The position numbers and the translations under genes were made by a program. Below are positions 1-12,504 of a stretch of DNA of 64,000 nt, piece after piece. The stretch's first letter is position 1, and every line of letters begins with the position of its first letter. Location: assembly GCA_947034885.2 (NCBI GenBank), contig OX344756.2, forward strand, positions 15,806,098 to 15,870,097, in the 5' to 3' direction. Source of the DNA: Thuidium tamariscinum. Its lineage: Eukaryota; Streptophyta; Bryopsida; Hypnales; Thuidiaceae. Under the pieces are notes generated by a model. That model saw only the letters and a list, made by a program, of their open reading frames with translations. It had not been told where the DNA came from and did no database searches.

Positions 1-2004
1 TTTGAAAGGTCAATATAGAGTCTTTGATTGTGGATGCTCTAAAGGCATTATAGATTTATAGCCCTCCAAATGTAAATCTATTTTTTTCACTAGTTTACAT
101 TTATAAATTGAATTTTTTTTATCATTAGAGGTGCATTTCAAAGTATTTTAAAATAGGTACAAGAAATTTCAAATTTAGACAATGGACATTGAAAATAAAT
201 TGCTTGAAGCATTAGTACTAAAAGACAAAAGTTGTAGAGGTGTTGGCAAAGCACACTTACTAATACAAAATTTGGCTAATAGGGTGATTGCAAGAAACAT
301 GTGTACTATTTGTTGTGTTTGGCAATAATACTCATGACTTTTTATGGAGTATTTTAAAATTAATGAACTAATTTTTTTTTTAAATTTAAAATAAAACTTA
401 TATATACACCTTTAAGATGAAGATACTTACAAAACGAATTGCATAGAAAAATTCTCTAAGTAGGAGAACTTGAAAAGTGTCAAACCTCAAGAAAACACAT
501 ACCTTCATGTTTTTATTAGGAAAAAATAGTTAAAAATAAGTAAATACAAAAAATAAAAAGTTTCTATTTAGAACAACATTATAGAGATGGTCATTCACCA
601 AAAAAAACACCAAAATAATATTGTATATGTTTCAAAATATAAGTAGAAAGAAGCCCACTTTTTAGACTTCTACACCACATAAAATTAACTATTTTTAAAA
701 ATCCTTCTCTAGAGAGATAGAAGTCTACTAGAAGCCCATCTCATCCAAATTTCATCTCAAAATCATTAATAAAAAGGTACTCATTAGTAATAAAAATTCC
801 TAAACTACAAAGTGTGACATTCAATTGGGGTCTATTTTTGGATAGTATATTATTGTTGAAAATTAAGAAAAAATTAGGTAACATGTATCATAATTATGAG
901 TACCTTTTCTATAAATCTTGAATCCTTTGAAGCCAAAACAAAAAAGTTATGGCCAAAATACAAATAAGCACACACTCTATGACACAAAATACTTAGGACA
1001 CATGTTTCTTGCAATCATCCAACATCATACCATATTAAAGTGCCAATTGGCCAAATTTAGCATTTATAAAGGTGTTTTTGCCAATACCTCTATATTTTTT
1101 GTCTTTAATCCCTCCTTGCCAAAGGTGGTGAAATATGTTGAAAATCATCAAGTGTTGTAAGTCTAAGAGTGACTTAGATGTGAGAATCTCAACCGTACAA
1201 TCTTGTCATGTGTATGTTTTAGATAAATCAATCAAATTTGGAGTCATTTCACTGTATAGATTATAAGATTGTAATGTTTTAGTGTTGAAAAAAGATGTTG
1301 AAATTTTCCTAGAAACAAATTTGGAGGTCAAATTTGACCTACTCAAATGAAAAAAATATAAACTATATAGTAATTCAACACTAGAATACTAATATATTAG
1401 TGGAAAAAAACATCAATCAATTGATTCATTGTCTCTCTGGACTTGTTTTGAAATGTCAAAAAATGGTGAAAGAAGTTGCAAAAAATACATCTATGGTTGA
1501 ACCTTCTTCTACTAAAATGGTTCTCAATCACTCATAATTCCTTGGATTAAAATGAAATTTTAATCACACAAACTAGACTAGTATACGCAACTTTTTCAAA
1601 AGTTTTATCAATAACGAACATTTTATGAAGAAGAAATATGCTGCCAAAGTTCACCATAATCCAAAAAAGGTTTGATTTTTGAACTTTGAATTGTTCTCAA
1701 ACATTCAAACAACTTGGATTGCGATGAAAATTTGACCACAATCTCTAGACTTTTAGAGGATCATAATCCAACAAATTTTTATTGAAAACAAACATTGGAT
1801 GAAGGAGATACAAGCCCTCAAAGTTACAATCATGAAAGGTCCAAAAACATGAAACAATTTGAGTTACAAGCCAATTCTATTTGTCTTCTTACAAAAATAT
1901 ACTAAAAACGGTTTCGAGGAGTTTAGATCCCCCAAACGTAATCAGCTTATAAAAAAGGTCCCTTTATAGATCAATTTTACTGAGATTGTTTTCACCTTTA
2001 TAAG
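1..2004. other. AT-rich intergenic region
   Basis: No coding region is supported here. The short open frames (for example 918-1160) have no recognisable motif and the composition of the surrounding non-coding DNA. The only structure seen is the first copy of a dispersed AT-rich repeat at about 230-1030, listed separately. Confidence 0.6.
230..1030 (+). repeat. Dispersed AT-rich repeat, copy 1
   Basis: This stretch shares an ordered series of blocks with about 4050-4620 and 28010-28740: a run around TTCTCTAA.TAGGA, then GAGATGGTCATTCAC, then CACCACATAAAAT, then a AAAGTTAT block and a closing CAATCA. The order and spacing are kept in all three places but the copies are strongly diverged. This suggests an old mobile element of roughly 600-800 bp. 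No coding potential or clear termini are visible, so the class is unknown and the ends are approximate. Confidence 0.45.
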
Positions 2005-2739
2005 CTTAACCCTTAAAGGACGGGCCTATGACCATTGGTTGGAAGCCCCTTTGCTGCTCACTCAATTTGATATCGTTCAGGAACCAATCAAGTATGAAAT
2101 TTTTTTTAAATTTTTTCAAAGATGGAAGTACATGTCTTCTGCACTTCACAAAAATTTCAGATTTTTTAAGGAAAATTGATTTTTATGAGATTTTTTGAAG
2201 AAAAAATGAAGAAAAAATCATAGAAAATAGAAACTTACCTCAAAAAATCTGAAAATTTCATGATGTGTGTAAACTGTAGTGACAAACATCATGGTCTAGA
2301 CTCAACTTCCGTGTACACCTATTTATAGGTTGCAGTGGACATAAAAAATGCAACCAAAATTCAAATTGCAATAAAATATTCAATTTTATATGTTTTTCCA
2401 AAATTCCAATTGGAGTAAAAACTAAAAGAAAAGACCTTCATTTCATAAGTTGGGCTCAAACTCAAAAAATGTCATTTTCAAGGAAAAATTTTAGATTCAG
2501 TCAATTTCTCAAAATACACTAAAATGGCAAATTTTTCCATCCGTTTTCTCTAATTACTTCTCAACTACATAAAAACAAATAATAGTTCGACTAAAAACTC
2601 AATTGGAGACTCTTTACAACTAAACGTGAAAAGTCATTTAAAAAAAAAGTGGATGAAAAAACTACAATTCAGTCCTCTACTGCCTCTGCGAAGTCATCCG
2701 AACGCCAAAAAATGACGCCGGTGTCGTTTAGGGGTTAAG
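2005..2739. mobile_element. TIR element of the CTTAACCC family, copy A
   Basis: The left end reads CTTAACCCTTAAAGGACGG and the right end, read on the minus strand, begins CTTAACCCCTAAACGACAC. These are imperfect terminal inverted repeats about 735 bp apart. Two further elements with related ends lie at 14947-15504 and about 19943-20873. No transposase frame is seen inside, so it looks non-autonomous. No convincing target-site duplication was found and the class is not assigned. Confidence 0.45.
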
Positions 2740-3643
2740 TACTCAAAGCCATCATACTTGCCTTCTCGTGTCGACGTACATGACTTGAAGAACCATTTGC
2801 ACCCTGGTTTCTGTGACTCTGGAATCTGTGAACCCTGTCAGCTCAATGTTTGTTTTGTTTCTTTAAATTCGAATAGCAAATATCTGATCAGCCAATGAAA
2901 AACAGAAACATAAATAGCTCACAGTGATTTTAGAGCCTCTTACAAGTTAGAAGCACCTAAATGCAACACTTGTTTTAAATTGACAACTCTTGAGGGTAGC
3001 TTTTGAATAAAATGATGTGCATTTGTAAGGAAATGGTTTAAGAAACCAACAGAATTGGTTTCGTGTTTTTCCGAGCATGTATGAATATAATACAAATTTT
3101 GAAAACAACTATGTACTAGATGCATTTGCTCTAAACACTAGACTAACATCAAAGTGGGCAACAAAATATTCAAAAGCAACAGTCTCTTTCCTTGAATCAC
3201 ACATGGGTAATTGGTCATTTCTTGGAAGAGTGGCAACTTCTTAAAATCCCACTTGTCTACTTTGGCTTCACCTACATTTGGATTTAGGTCATTTTATAGG
3301 TGTCAAAAAACAAATTGTGTTACATTTGGGTACTTCTTTCTTAACGCAAATCTTGCTATTGAATTAATGAAGCAAGTGCAGACATTCATTTTGTGATAGA
3401 CTAGTGTGTCTTATGTTGTTGCCACAACCAAAATAAGTATAAAAGTAGTTTTAAAAATTTTAAAACCAAAATTAACTCAATTCAATTAACTTTCTCACCA
3501 TGAGTCAAAGGGCCACAAAACCAAGCCTATGTATGCACTTTCATTGAGAGCTTTCTAATGGTACCAAAGGAGACACGGTCCTAGAGATCTCAATGTAACA
3601 AACAAACAAACAACCTATCTCAACTATAATGGATGGATTGTGT

Positions 3644-3821
3644 CACTACAAGAGAAAGGGGTATTTTAAGTATAGTCCTAGAGACAAGATTTTAAGTAAT
3701 GATATTTTTAGGAAATTTTAAGTAAGAAATACGTGTCTTTCTAGTAGAATTTTTTAAAAAGGTCATTACTTAAAATCTTATCCCTAGGACTATACTTAAA
3801 ACACCCCTTTCTCTTATAGCA
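3644..3821. mobile_element. Hairpin MITE with CACTA-like left end
   Basis: About 53 bases on the left arm (from 3649) are repeated in inverted orientation on the right arm (about 3762-3818) with only a few mismatches, separated by a loop of some 60 bases. The left end starts CACTACAAGAGAAAGGGG, which resembles the CACTACAAG terminus of CACTA/EnSpm transposons. The right end is a degenerate mirror. There is no open frame, so this looks like a miniature inverted-repeat element. The 3-bp target duplication expected for CACTA was not evident. Confidence 0.6.
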
Positions 3822-4049
3822 TAGTCATTGCATTATTTGATGAAAAAGAGTGCAATAATCTAATTTTGCAATGCAAAAAAGAAAGTTTTGGATCGGATAG
3901 TTCCTTGAGCAATTAAAAAAATCATGCATGCATTTTACATAAGCAACCATTGATACCGACGGTAGTGATGTCAAATGAATGTCAGGCTTAGCATTGGGCA
4001 CTACTCCCTGTGTCCCTTGATGAATGTTTAGGACACATTGATATTCAAC

Positions 4050-4620
4050 CAAAGGAAAGGCATAGGAAAATTTTCTAAATAGGAAAACCAAAAAAGTGCC
4101 AAATTTTTAGAAAATAGACACTTTGATGTTTTAATTAATAAAAAATAGGAAAAAATAATAAATAAAATAAAGCTTTCCATTTGTATTAACTTTGTGGAGA
4201 TGGTCATTCACAAAAAGAATTACAAAATAATACTTTATATATTTTGAGTTGCCAACTAAATGAAGTTCATTTTCTAGACTATCACACCACATAAAATAAA
4301 CAATTTCTAAAAGAGTTTTGAATAATAGCTACAAGTCTATTAGAAATTCAACATAAAATTTGTTTCCTTCTAAAGGTACTACTTAGCTCAAAAAAACCCA
4401 AAACTGAGTCTTGTGATTAAAAATTAGGGGTTGTTTTGGAATAATAAATTTTTAAAAATTTAAAAATTAGAAATGGTATATAATAGTCATGAGCACTTTG
4501 TATAGGACTTTGCCTATAAAATTTGTATCACTTGGATAAAGAAAAAAAAAAGTTATGCCCTATAACATATGACAGAAAATAGTAAAAGTATTTGTTTCAA
4601 TCACCTAGGAGGTATTTTTG
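4050..4620 (+). repeat. Dispersed AT-rich repeat, copy 2
   Basis: Same ordered blocks as at 230-1030 and 28010-28740, including GAGATGGTCATTCAC at about 4198 and CACCACATAAAAT at about 4286. Diverged, non-coding, ends approximate. Confidence 0.45.
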
Positions 4621-4734
4621 AATTGGGATCAACAACTCTAGATTTTTTAAAGGGGGGATTGTTGTAGCAATGATGCTAGTATGTGAGCATAGAAGTAATA
4701 GCCTATGAGCCTTGAGCCTAAGTATAAGTAACTA

Positions 4735-4862
4735 TCCTTCACTCATTGAAGGTGTTTATAACATAAACACCTATAATATAGGTATTTAGAACATAAATAC
4801 ACTATAACCATTGAAGTATCTATTATATAGACACCTATACTATAGGTGTATAGAATTCTAGG
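4735..4862. repeat. Cluster of short palindromes
   Basis: Several near-perfect short inverted repeats built on ACACCTATA and TATAGGTGT lie next to each other, including a 21-base hairpin at about 4750-4770 and ACACCTATACTATAGGTGT near 4837. They could be one decayed inverted-repeat element or simple AT-rich structure. No coding potential. Confidence 0.4.
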
Positions 4863-5237
4863 CTCATAGGTTCAAACTATCTATACTCACATACTAGCAA
4901 CTGTATCTCCTACATAAATGGTTTTCCATTTGGAAAACCATTGAAGCTCACATTCTTTGACCATGTAGCTTCTTAATACATTAAAATTTTTTTTGCAAAC
5001 TTTTACTTACAATGTCTTTCAAAATTTTTTATGTATTTCTAAGATTGCCATAAATAATTGACAAAATTATATATTTTTTAAATTGTAATAAAAAAATTTA
5101 GAATTTTTTTGAAATCATATATTGTGCATAGTGCACTATTTGCACCACAACATGTATGAATTTTGTTGAAGATATCTAATTTTTCTACCAATCCAAGTAA
5201 TTTTTATTAATGTATGATATGTTTTGATAAGCATTGT

Positions 5238-5547
5238 ATGGCGAATTTCGTTAAAATGGCGGTATTCCAAATGCCATTTTTCAGATCGCAGTCTAAACTG
5301 AAAACTGACATCTACAACTGATATAGATTTTCAGAAATCTAGGATACGTATAAATTTACAAAATCTATGACAATTTTACATTTTATACCGCGTAGTCTAA
5401 AACATCTTGGACAGGTCTAGATTTCAGATATGTATAATTCATGTAGATTTCAAAAATCTATGACAGCTGTAGATTTCAGACCGCGCGATCTGAACTGTCA
5501 AAAGTGGCAAACTAATGGAATACCGCCAATTTAACGAAATTCGCCAT
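5238..5547. mobile_element. 310-bp TIR MITE with TTGT flanks
   Basis: The left end ATGGCGAATTTCGTTAAAAT and the right end (minus strand ATGGCGAATTTCGTTAAATT) form near-perfect terminal inverted repeats of about 33 bp, with looser inverted similarity continuing inward past TCAGATCGC. TTGT occurs directly outside both ends (5234-5237 and 5548-5551) and may be a target-site duplication. The interior has several variants of TAGATTTCAGA. No open frame, so it is non-autonomous. Superfamily not assigned. Confidence 0.65.
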
Positions 5548-5551
5548 TTGT

Positions 5552-7402
5552 ATATCTTGGTATGTAAATTAAGATGACTCATTATTGTCCCTTGAGCTAG
5601 TTGTTGTATATATATTTAGTCTAATCATATCATTTAATTTTTTTTGCAATAGAAAAAAAAATTAAAGATTTATTTACATGTATTTTGGCCATCTCATTTT
5701 CTTAGTAAAATAAGACACATTATATATGGCCTTTATCTCCAAAATAATGGAATCAACAAATATATGATGCCAATCTTGGGCATGCTTAAGGTGATGGGAT
5801 ATATAAGTTGCTCCAAAAAGTAGATAATGGTTTCCATCACAAATATAGAACTTTGAAATTTAGAAATATTGCAACTCAAAAGTTGAATTCTGTGTAGCAT
5901 TGAAAATGCTGTTAAAATACCTATTACAATTGGTGGCTCCATGAGGTTAGAATGGGGTATCACCATTTCATATATACCTCACCAAAAAAATGCTTTGAAC
6001 TCTCTCTACATCTATACATTTAGGAAAAGAATTTTATTTGCCAAATATTGCATTTTAACCAATATGAATGCAATTCTTAGAATAGATAGAAGTGATCAAT
6101 AAGTATACTCAATTGAAACTCTCTTTGAGATGAAATTATTATCACTTTGCATGAAATTATTATATGCATTAAATGTCAGATTGTAAACCACTATATATGC
6201 ACAAAAAACAAGAATGGTCACGGAAAATTAGCTAAGTCATGCTTACACTATTTGCTAATTGAAGGCCACTCAAGTATATGAACAAATGAATTGTTGATTG
6301 AAGCATGGGTTTGTACAAGACAAAAGATCACGGGCTACAAGTCTATAAAAGAGTCAAACAATACCACAAATGGAATTTCCAACACCAATTTCTTACGAAA
6401 GCATTCAACCAAGTCCCCCCAAAACCTAACAAAAAACTTGCTTTCCTCCCCCTTCTATAGGTGCCACATGTCATCCAAAGGCCATTGGAGAGGAGGGGAG
6501 ATTCTAAAGCATGTTAGAATTAAGCTCCATTTCATGAGTTGCCAGGCTCCACCTAGACTTTCAAAACATTGCTAATTTAAGGTAGAACAACCAACAATTG
6601 ATCATTTAAGGTATTCAAGACATGATCTAGTGTAGTGCAAGACAAAATAAATATTTTTGGAGGTGCAATAATAGAAATGATGGAGATTGCAAAAACTTTG
6701 ATGATTTCATCACATGAATTGAAATATTATGAATTTTGAAAGGTAAAAAGTGTGTTGGACTATAGCCAATCTTTAGACTCTTCTAATTTTAATTATTCAA
6801 AAAATTACTTTCCTACTCATTGATTTTTACTTTCTTGCTGACTACTTTGAGACATGTGATATGAACTTTTAAAGATCACCCATTTCCCCTTTCTCATAGT
6901 GTAGGTGACAACTCACCTTTTGCAAAAGCCGCAATAGCAACAACAATGTCCAAGAGGTGTACATTGAAAGCATAGAATCATAGCGTGCCTTGAATCAATT
7001 TTGTAACCATCCTATAGTTGAAAATAGGTTTACCTATATATGGAGAATGGGACAAATAGAATCAAGATCCACAAAAAAATAATGATAATTTCATTTTGAG
7101 AGAATTTAAAAAAAATAATGCTATCCATCTGAAATCTATATCTCTACACAGGAGTTTTTTCTTGGGAACTATCCCCATGCTACAATTAGGCTGAATTGCT
7201 TGAGTGATCAAAAATAGGTGATCATTCTGATAGTCCCAACTTTAAAAAGAAGAAAAAAACACAATCTAGTCTTGGTTGAAAATACGTCCATCTACAAGTT
7301 GGTTGTGGGGTGCTGGTTGAGAATGGGTGCTTCTACCTTAGCACCCGAGTCCTGCAATCCACCAATCTGGACGACCTGGTGAACTGGTAAAACCACTTCC
7401 AC
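5552..7402. other. Intergenic, nothing recognisable
   Basis: AT-rich sequence with short open frames such as 6291-6575 that have no domain similarity I recognise and no splice context. It ends at the 3' side of the minus-strand pseudokinase gene. Confidence 0.6.
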
Positions 7403-9784
7403 TCACCGCAACACTTGCCCATCCCATTCGGAATCCCCTTGCAATATGGACACAATGCGAGCCATGCTCGGCCGCTTCTTCGCCTCGTACTCTAAGCACA
7501 TGAGACAGAGTTTGATCACTCGTTGCACGGCTCGGACTTCGACATCCGTTAAGTGGAGTGTCGGATCAACGAGTTCCAAAAGCTTGTCTTCCTCGTTCAG
7601 TCGCCTGCCCCAGCTGGGGAGCCACCATTGGTCCAGAGGCACGGTCTCCTCACAGTTGTATTGCCCACTGATAATCTCCAAACCCAAGACTCCAAAGCTG
7701 TACACATCCACTTTTTCGCTCAATTCCCCATGCTGAAAATACTCCGGTGCTATGTACCCCCTGCAAGTACTCAGAAACATTTGTATGATGTACGTGCATG
7801 TCAATCAAAATTGCACCCTGAACCCTAGAAACCCCACAATACGGGTGCCAATTGCCAGGTCTCTACTTCTCCCAAACCTAGCCTCGTAAGAATCGAAGAC
7901 CCCAATTCTCAAAATCTTTGATTTGGGATTTGAGGCGCCAATTCTCAAAACTTTCACAAGAGGGGAGAGTTCTTCAGAATCACCACCCTAGTGTCCTTGA
8001 CTTTTTGGAGCCCAACACTTTGGGTTTCGATCATTCCTAATGTAGCAATGAAGACCTGTCGAGTATTGAGTGGACTCAATACGGCCGATTGTTTGGTCGT
8101 GCAATGAAGACCTGTCTAACAATCTACACGGAAGGGAAGGGAAAAGAGTCGTTAACTTACATTGTTCCTGCCACAGTATCCGGCAGAATATTTGTCTGTC
8201 CATCTGGAAATAATAAACCCAAGCGGAAATCACCAATTTTAGGGTCCAATTTTCTGTCGAGAAAAACAGTCCTTGCCGTGATGCTCCCATGAATGATCCT
8301 TGGAAGCGCTAGCGCATGCAAGTAATGCAAACCTTGAGCCACGCCCAAGCAAATTTTTAACCGCACAGGCCAAGACACCATCTGCCTACTCGGTCCTTTG
8401 TCTGTGGCAACACAAAAAAATAGAGACTTGGAATTAGTTCTCAATTCCACTTGGTGTGGAGTTGGAATGAAACCATCATGCAGAAGAGAGCAGAAGTATA
8501 TTATTAACCCTCAAAGGAATGATTGGTGACTGTAATGCATCCATTTTGATACCACATGAATCATCGGTATAAGAAAAAGTCCAAAAGCACTCAGTGGAAG
8601 TCAAACTATTGCAGAAGATTTCCCCTTCTCCACCCTAATTCCAAAGATGAATAGTTACACTTCTATCCTATTTATGAGAGTTCCTTGTCATTCAGTGGTC
8701 AAAAAAACATCCGTGGCATGGTTTATGGGTTAATGGAGTTGGGCTAGGAGAATTACATACCAAGTAGAATTTGGGAAACATTCAAATTCTCCACGTACTC
8801 ATAAACTAGCAGCCCTTGCGGGTCATGAAGGCAACATCCTTTTAGAGTCACTAAGTTTTTGTGCTTCATTCCCGACAAAAGGACAACTTCATTCAAAAAG
8901 TCATCTATCCTGCTTAGAGAAGACACTTTCTTCACGGCCACCACAATTCCGTTTGGCAATACACCCTGCAGCATTCCAACATCCACTTAGTAATATTGTG
9001 AAACATAGCAGATGATATAAAGAATTTACCATTTAATTGTAACTTGTTACCAGATATTCCCTCTATTTCGAACACTCTAATGATGAAATAATTAAAAGTG
9101 ATAGGTTGCCATGTAAATAATGTAGGATGCTTCACGGGACATGGTCAAAGAGGAACCAACATGTGAGAAAAACATTCAAGTTATAAATAAATTATGCAGG
9201 AACAAGGGTCATGCACGATATATCAACTGTACTGAACTTGTGCAATAAGTACATCTCAAACTCCACGCAAATTAATTTGAGAATTGCATTGTGTAATGGG
9301 TATGAAAAACTGGTGTTCAGTACCTTATACATCATTCCGGAGCCTGTATCCCCCAATTTCATGTCTTCGTGAAAATCTTTTGTGGCAAGCCTGATCTCAT
9401 CGTATGGGAATATATAATCTTGTGTGGTAAGCTTAAGCTCATCGTATGGGAATACGTTATCTTGTGTGGTAAGCCTGGGTTCATCGAATGGGAATATCGT
9501 AGGCTTCACATCAAATTCTGGAGATTCTGCATATAGTAGAAGAATTGAATCAAGAGGAAGTTCTTGTATGCACAATGGATGGAGTTGAGAGTGATGGGTC
9601 AAGGTAATCACGCTACTGAAATTTAAGGGAATGGAGTGTGTATTTATAACAAGCATAATGGTATGGAATTGAGTGATAAACGAAGGTACTCACTTTGTTC
9701 AGCTTTCTGCCGCGGGGAAAATCGACTCCCTCTTATGAATTGTAAAGCATCGATAGCAAATTTACGACTCCAATAACCACCCCT
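7403..9784 (-). CDS. Receptor-like kinase-type pseudokinase (spliced)
   Basis: Five exons join in frame on the minus strand: 9784-9694, 9526-9324, 8965-8761, 8401-8161 and 7760-7403 (stop at 7403-7405), all with GT-AG borders. The fold is RLK/Pelle: glycine-rich strand LGDTGSGMMYK, VAVKK lysine, helix-C glutamate in NEVVLLSG, GTMGYIAPEY and VDVYSFGVLGLEIISG. The catalytic motifs are lost: HRD is HGS, the following Lys and Asn are Thr, and DFG is DFR. It is therefore predicted to be catalytically dead but still folded. A FPYDE-type segment occurs three times in tandem just before the kinase fold. No signal peptide, ectodomain or membrane exon is seen upstream. The first exon is the least certain, and the gene may be the 3' half of the neighbour at 10275-12504. 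Confidence 0.75.
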
Positions 9785-10274
9785 CTAGTAACATCCCAAT
9801 CACACACGCATGCAATTGGTTATTAGTTATTAGTGCATGATCACACAATATCATGTGCTTGAGCTTTCTCATTTATATTTACAAAGCTAGGGCAACAAGA
9901 ATAGCTTAAATCTTAACCAGATTGAACATATTGAGCATACTAAAAATGTATGTAAACTATAAGCTTTTAAAATTACTTCAGTTGTGTAAGCACAAATCTT
10001 GGCATTATCATGTTTGATTTGGCAATCTAAAAGTCAAAATGATCAAGTTGTGAGTTTGGTGATGTGCATTTTTATTATCACATTGATCATGTGCACTATC
10101 AAACCATTTTGAAATTTCATCTTTCAAGCTTTGAATGTAAACATGTTTCTTGTTCACTTGTGATTTTCATTAAGAAAGTATTAGTTATTAGTGGTCCCTA
10201 TGTCAACAAAAACACACTCATTTTGAGCCATTCAATGTTGAAAAGTTAATGCATCAATTTAAAGAGAAACATTT

Positions 10275-12504
10275 TCAACACACTAGTGCTAACTTTTGAT
10301 GTTTCAGCACAAGTGCAATAAAGGAAGACATAGGCACCTTCTTACGCTCCAATTCTGACAAGAAAATACCCTGGCGATCTTCAGAATAATTATCAAATGA
10401 TGGACTGGCTTTCTCATCCAATTGCGCAGTATCGAGGACCACCTGAAAAATGAACGAAAAAAAGAAAAAAAGCAGACTACCAGTATCAAGACAACTTTCA
10501 AAAGCAGTCAGTCTCATACACCACCCAAATTGAACATGTAAAACGAGACCAATCAGATTTTGCACTACAGTCATGAGCACAGACTGGATTACTGCAGAAA
10601 CTAACTAGACATGCGAAAATATTAATGATGGTCAACATGATTTATTTAGAAAAAAATGCACAAAGTCTAAGAATTGGCAAGCATGGTTCATAAGTACCTT
10701 CATAACTCCTACAATTGTACATGTAGGAGTTATACCATAGATCCAATCCCGATACCCCCAATCATAGTGACAAGAAATTTTCAGAAAACGTCAAATTAGT
10801 CAAAGGAAAATTTACCTTGGCAGCATCTGACTTAAAGGAGACTGTGCTGGAGCATGGAGACTGTACATATGGAACTCTAGTGACACATAAAGATTTCTCG
10901 TGAAGCTGCCTCATCGAAACAGTCTCAACATACTCACAACCCACGACCCCTTGCAAACCTTCAGAGCAAACTCTCAAAAACTCCTGTAGTTGGCATTGCT
11001 CAAGCCTCGAACAAATCTCTAAAAATCCAGGTCGAGACTGAGGGTCGGTAGCCCAACAGTCCGTCAAAAGAGAAACCAAGGCCTCCGGACACTCGCCAGG
11101 AAGTTCGGGTCGGACTCCACGGAGTAACTCCTCATACAACTTACTCGCAGGAACATCTTCAAACGGCTTCTTCAACGACAAAAGGACTGCGCAAGTGATG
11201 CCAAAGCTATATGCATCCGCCAGGAACCAATTCACCTTCCTTTTCAGGCCTGGTGCAACTTGCTGAGCCTGTGGAAAAACCTCGGGAGCTCTATATTTGG
11301 TGGTGCCAACACCGGGTATGGAAATGGTATTAGACTTCGAGACCTGCACTTTCGTTTTCGACATTCCGAAATCTACCAACTTCACACAAAAAATATCTTC
11401 AAGATGTGCAGCACGGGATTCGGTCACAACCACATTGAGTGGTTTCAAGTCACGATGCGCAATGTGGAGGCCGTGGAGGTAGCACACACCCCGTGCAATT
11501 TGGGTCATGATGTCGAGAACCAGAAGAATCGGAAATGAACGTCTTGCCTTCGCTCGACTCTCGATCAAACTGTCCAAGCTCATCTCCATAAGCTCCATGG
11601 CTATGAAGCACCGACCCATTTCGGGATCGTTGCTACAACAAAAGAACTTCACAATATTCGGGTGGTTCAGCTGCGCCAAGATGGCTGCTTCCTTGCGGAA
11701 AATAACATCGGCCACTCGATAGTGAAACTCCTTCCTTGCGCAAAGAATGCCAAGCCATTCGTAGCAACAAACACAAACTGCACCGGAACCACTACCAAGA
11801 ACACGATGCAATTTCCAAGTCCCTTGCGGTTCAGTTTCATTCATCCACAGCAATGCATCCGGCAGGCTCAAGTCTTCATTCATACGACCTGCAGATACGC
11901 ACTCCAACTTCCTCAACAAGTATCTCGCAAGATACGAATTCCGATCATCTGAAGTACCTGCAACGTGCTCAAGCTTTCTCTTCAGAGTTTCTTGATCTTC
12001 CAAGACTTTAGTCTCAGATGCAGGCAAGAACAAGGATGATTGGCGAAGGTTTTCTACTGGAATTAGTGTCCATTCGGGCCAATCTCGTATGACACTTTTG
12101 GTGAGCTCGTAGATAACATTGTAACATAAGCCGACCTCCAGCAAGGCCTCTCGAAAAGTCCCCTCATTGTGTATCTGAAACACCGCTGCCCGACACCAAT
12201 CTGTGGCGCAGCACTGATGGACAAGTAACTTCGCTTTCTCCAGTACTCTGTACAAGTTCTTCAGAGCCGGCCCAAAGCGAACCTTTAATGCTCCAGAAGT
12301 AGGGACCAGTTTGTGAATATTCTCCACGATCTGGACGAGCTTGAAGGAGAAATCCTGGCACTGCCTTTCATTCAGCTGTAAGCCTTTGCTGACAAGCGCT
12401 ACAAGGGAGCGGACACTGTCCACCGAGAGCCTCAAGTAATCAGCTTCGATGGACGACGAACTTGCACCATGTCTTTGGAAGAACTTGCTGCTCATGGTCG
12501 TCAT
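10275..12504 (-). CDS. Protein kinase with helical N-terminal domain
   Basis: Exon 1 (12504-10816) encodes 563 residues and splices in phase 0 to 10442-10275, giving about 618 residues. Residues 20-145 are predicted helical and lack a signal peptide, a layout like the HeLo/ADR1-type bundles of plant MLKL-like proteins; that link is inference. The kinase domain spans about 230-510: glycine loop LGSGSGAV at 236-243, lysine in ARKEF (K258), helix-C Glu 272, HRDLKPLN (D352), VDFG (D378) and TTKYRAPE. All catalytic residues are present, so it should be an active Ser/Thr kinase of the TKL group. The start at 12504 gives MTTMSSK; no better upstream start was seen. An alternative donor at 10338 (weak, AAG|GTGCCT) would keep phase 0 and could connect it to the pseudokinase downstream. 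Confidence 0.8.

Noticed and set aside
1985..2115. A short frame with LKGRAYDHWLEAP resembling a retrotransposon gag segment
   Set aside because: The sequence around CTTAACCCTTAAAGG is explained as the left inverted end of the element at 2005-2739, and no gag, protease or polymerase motif continues on either side.
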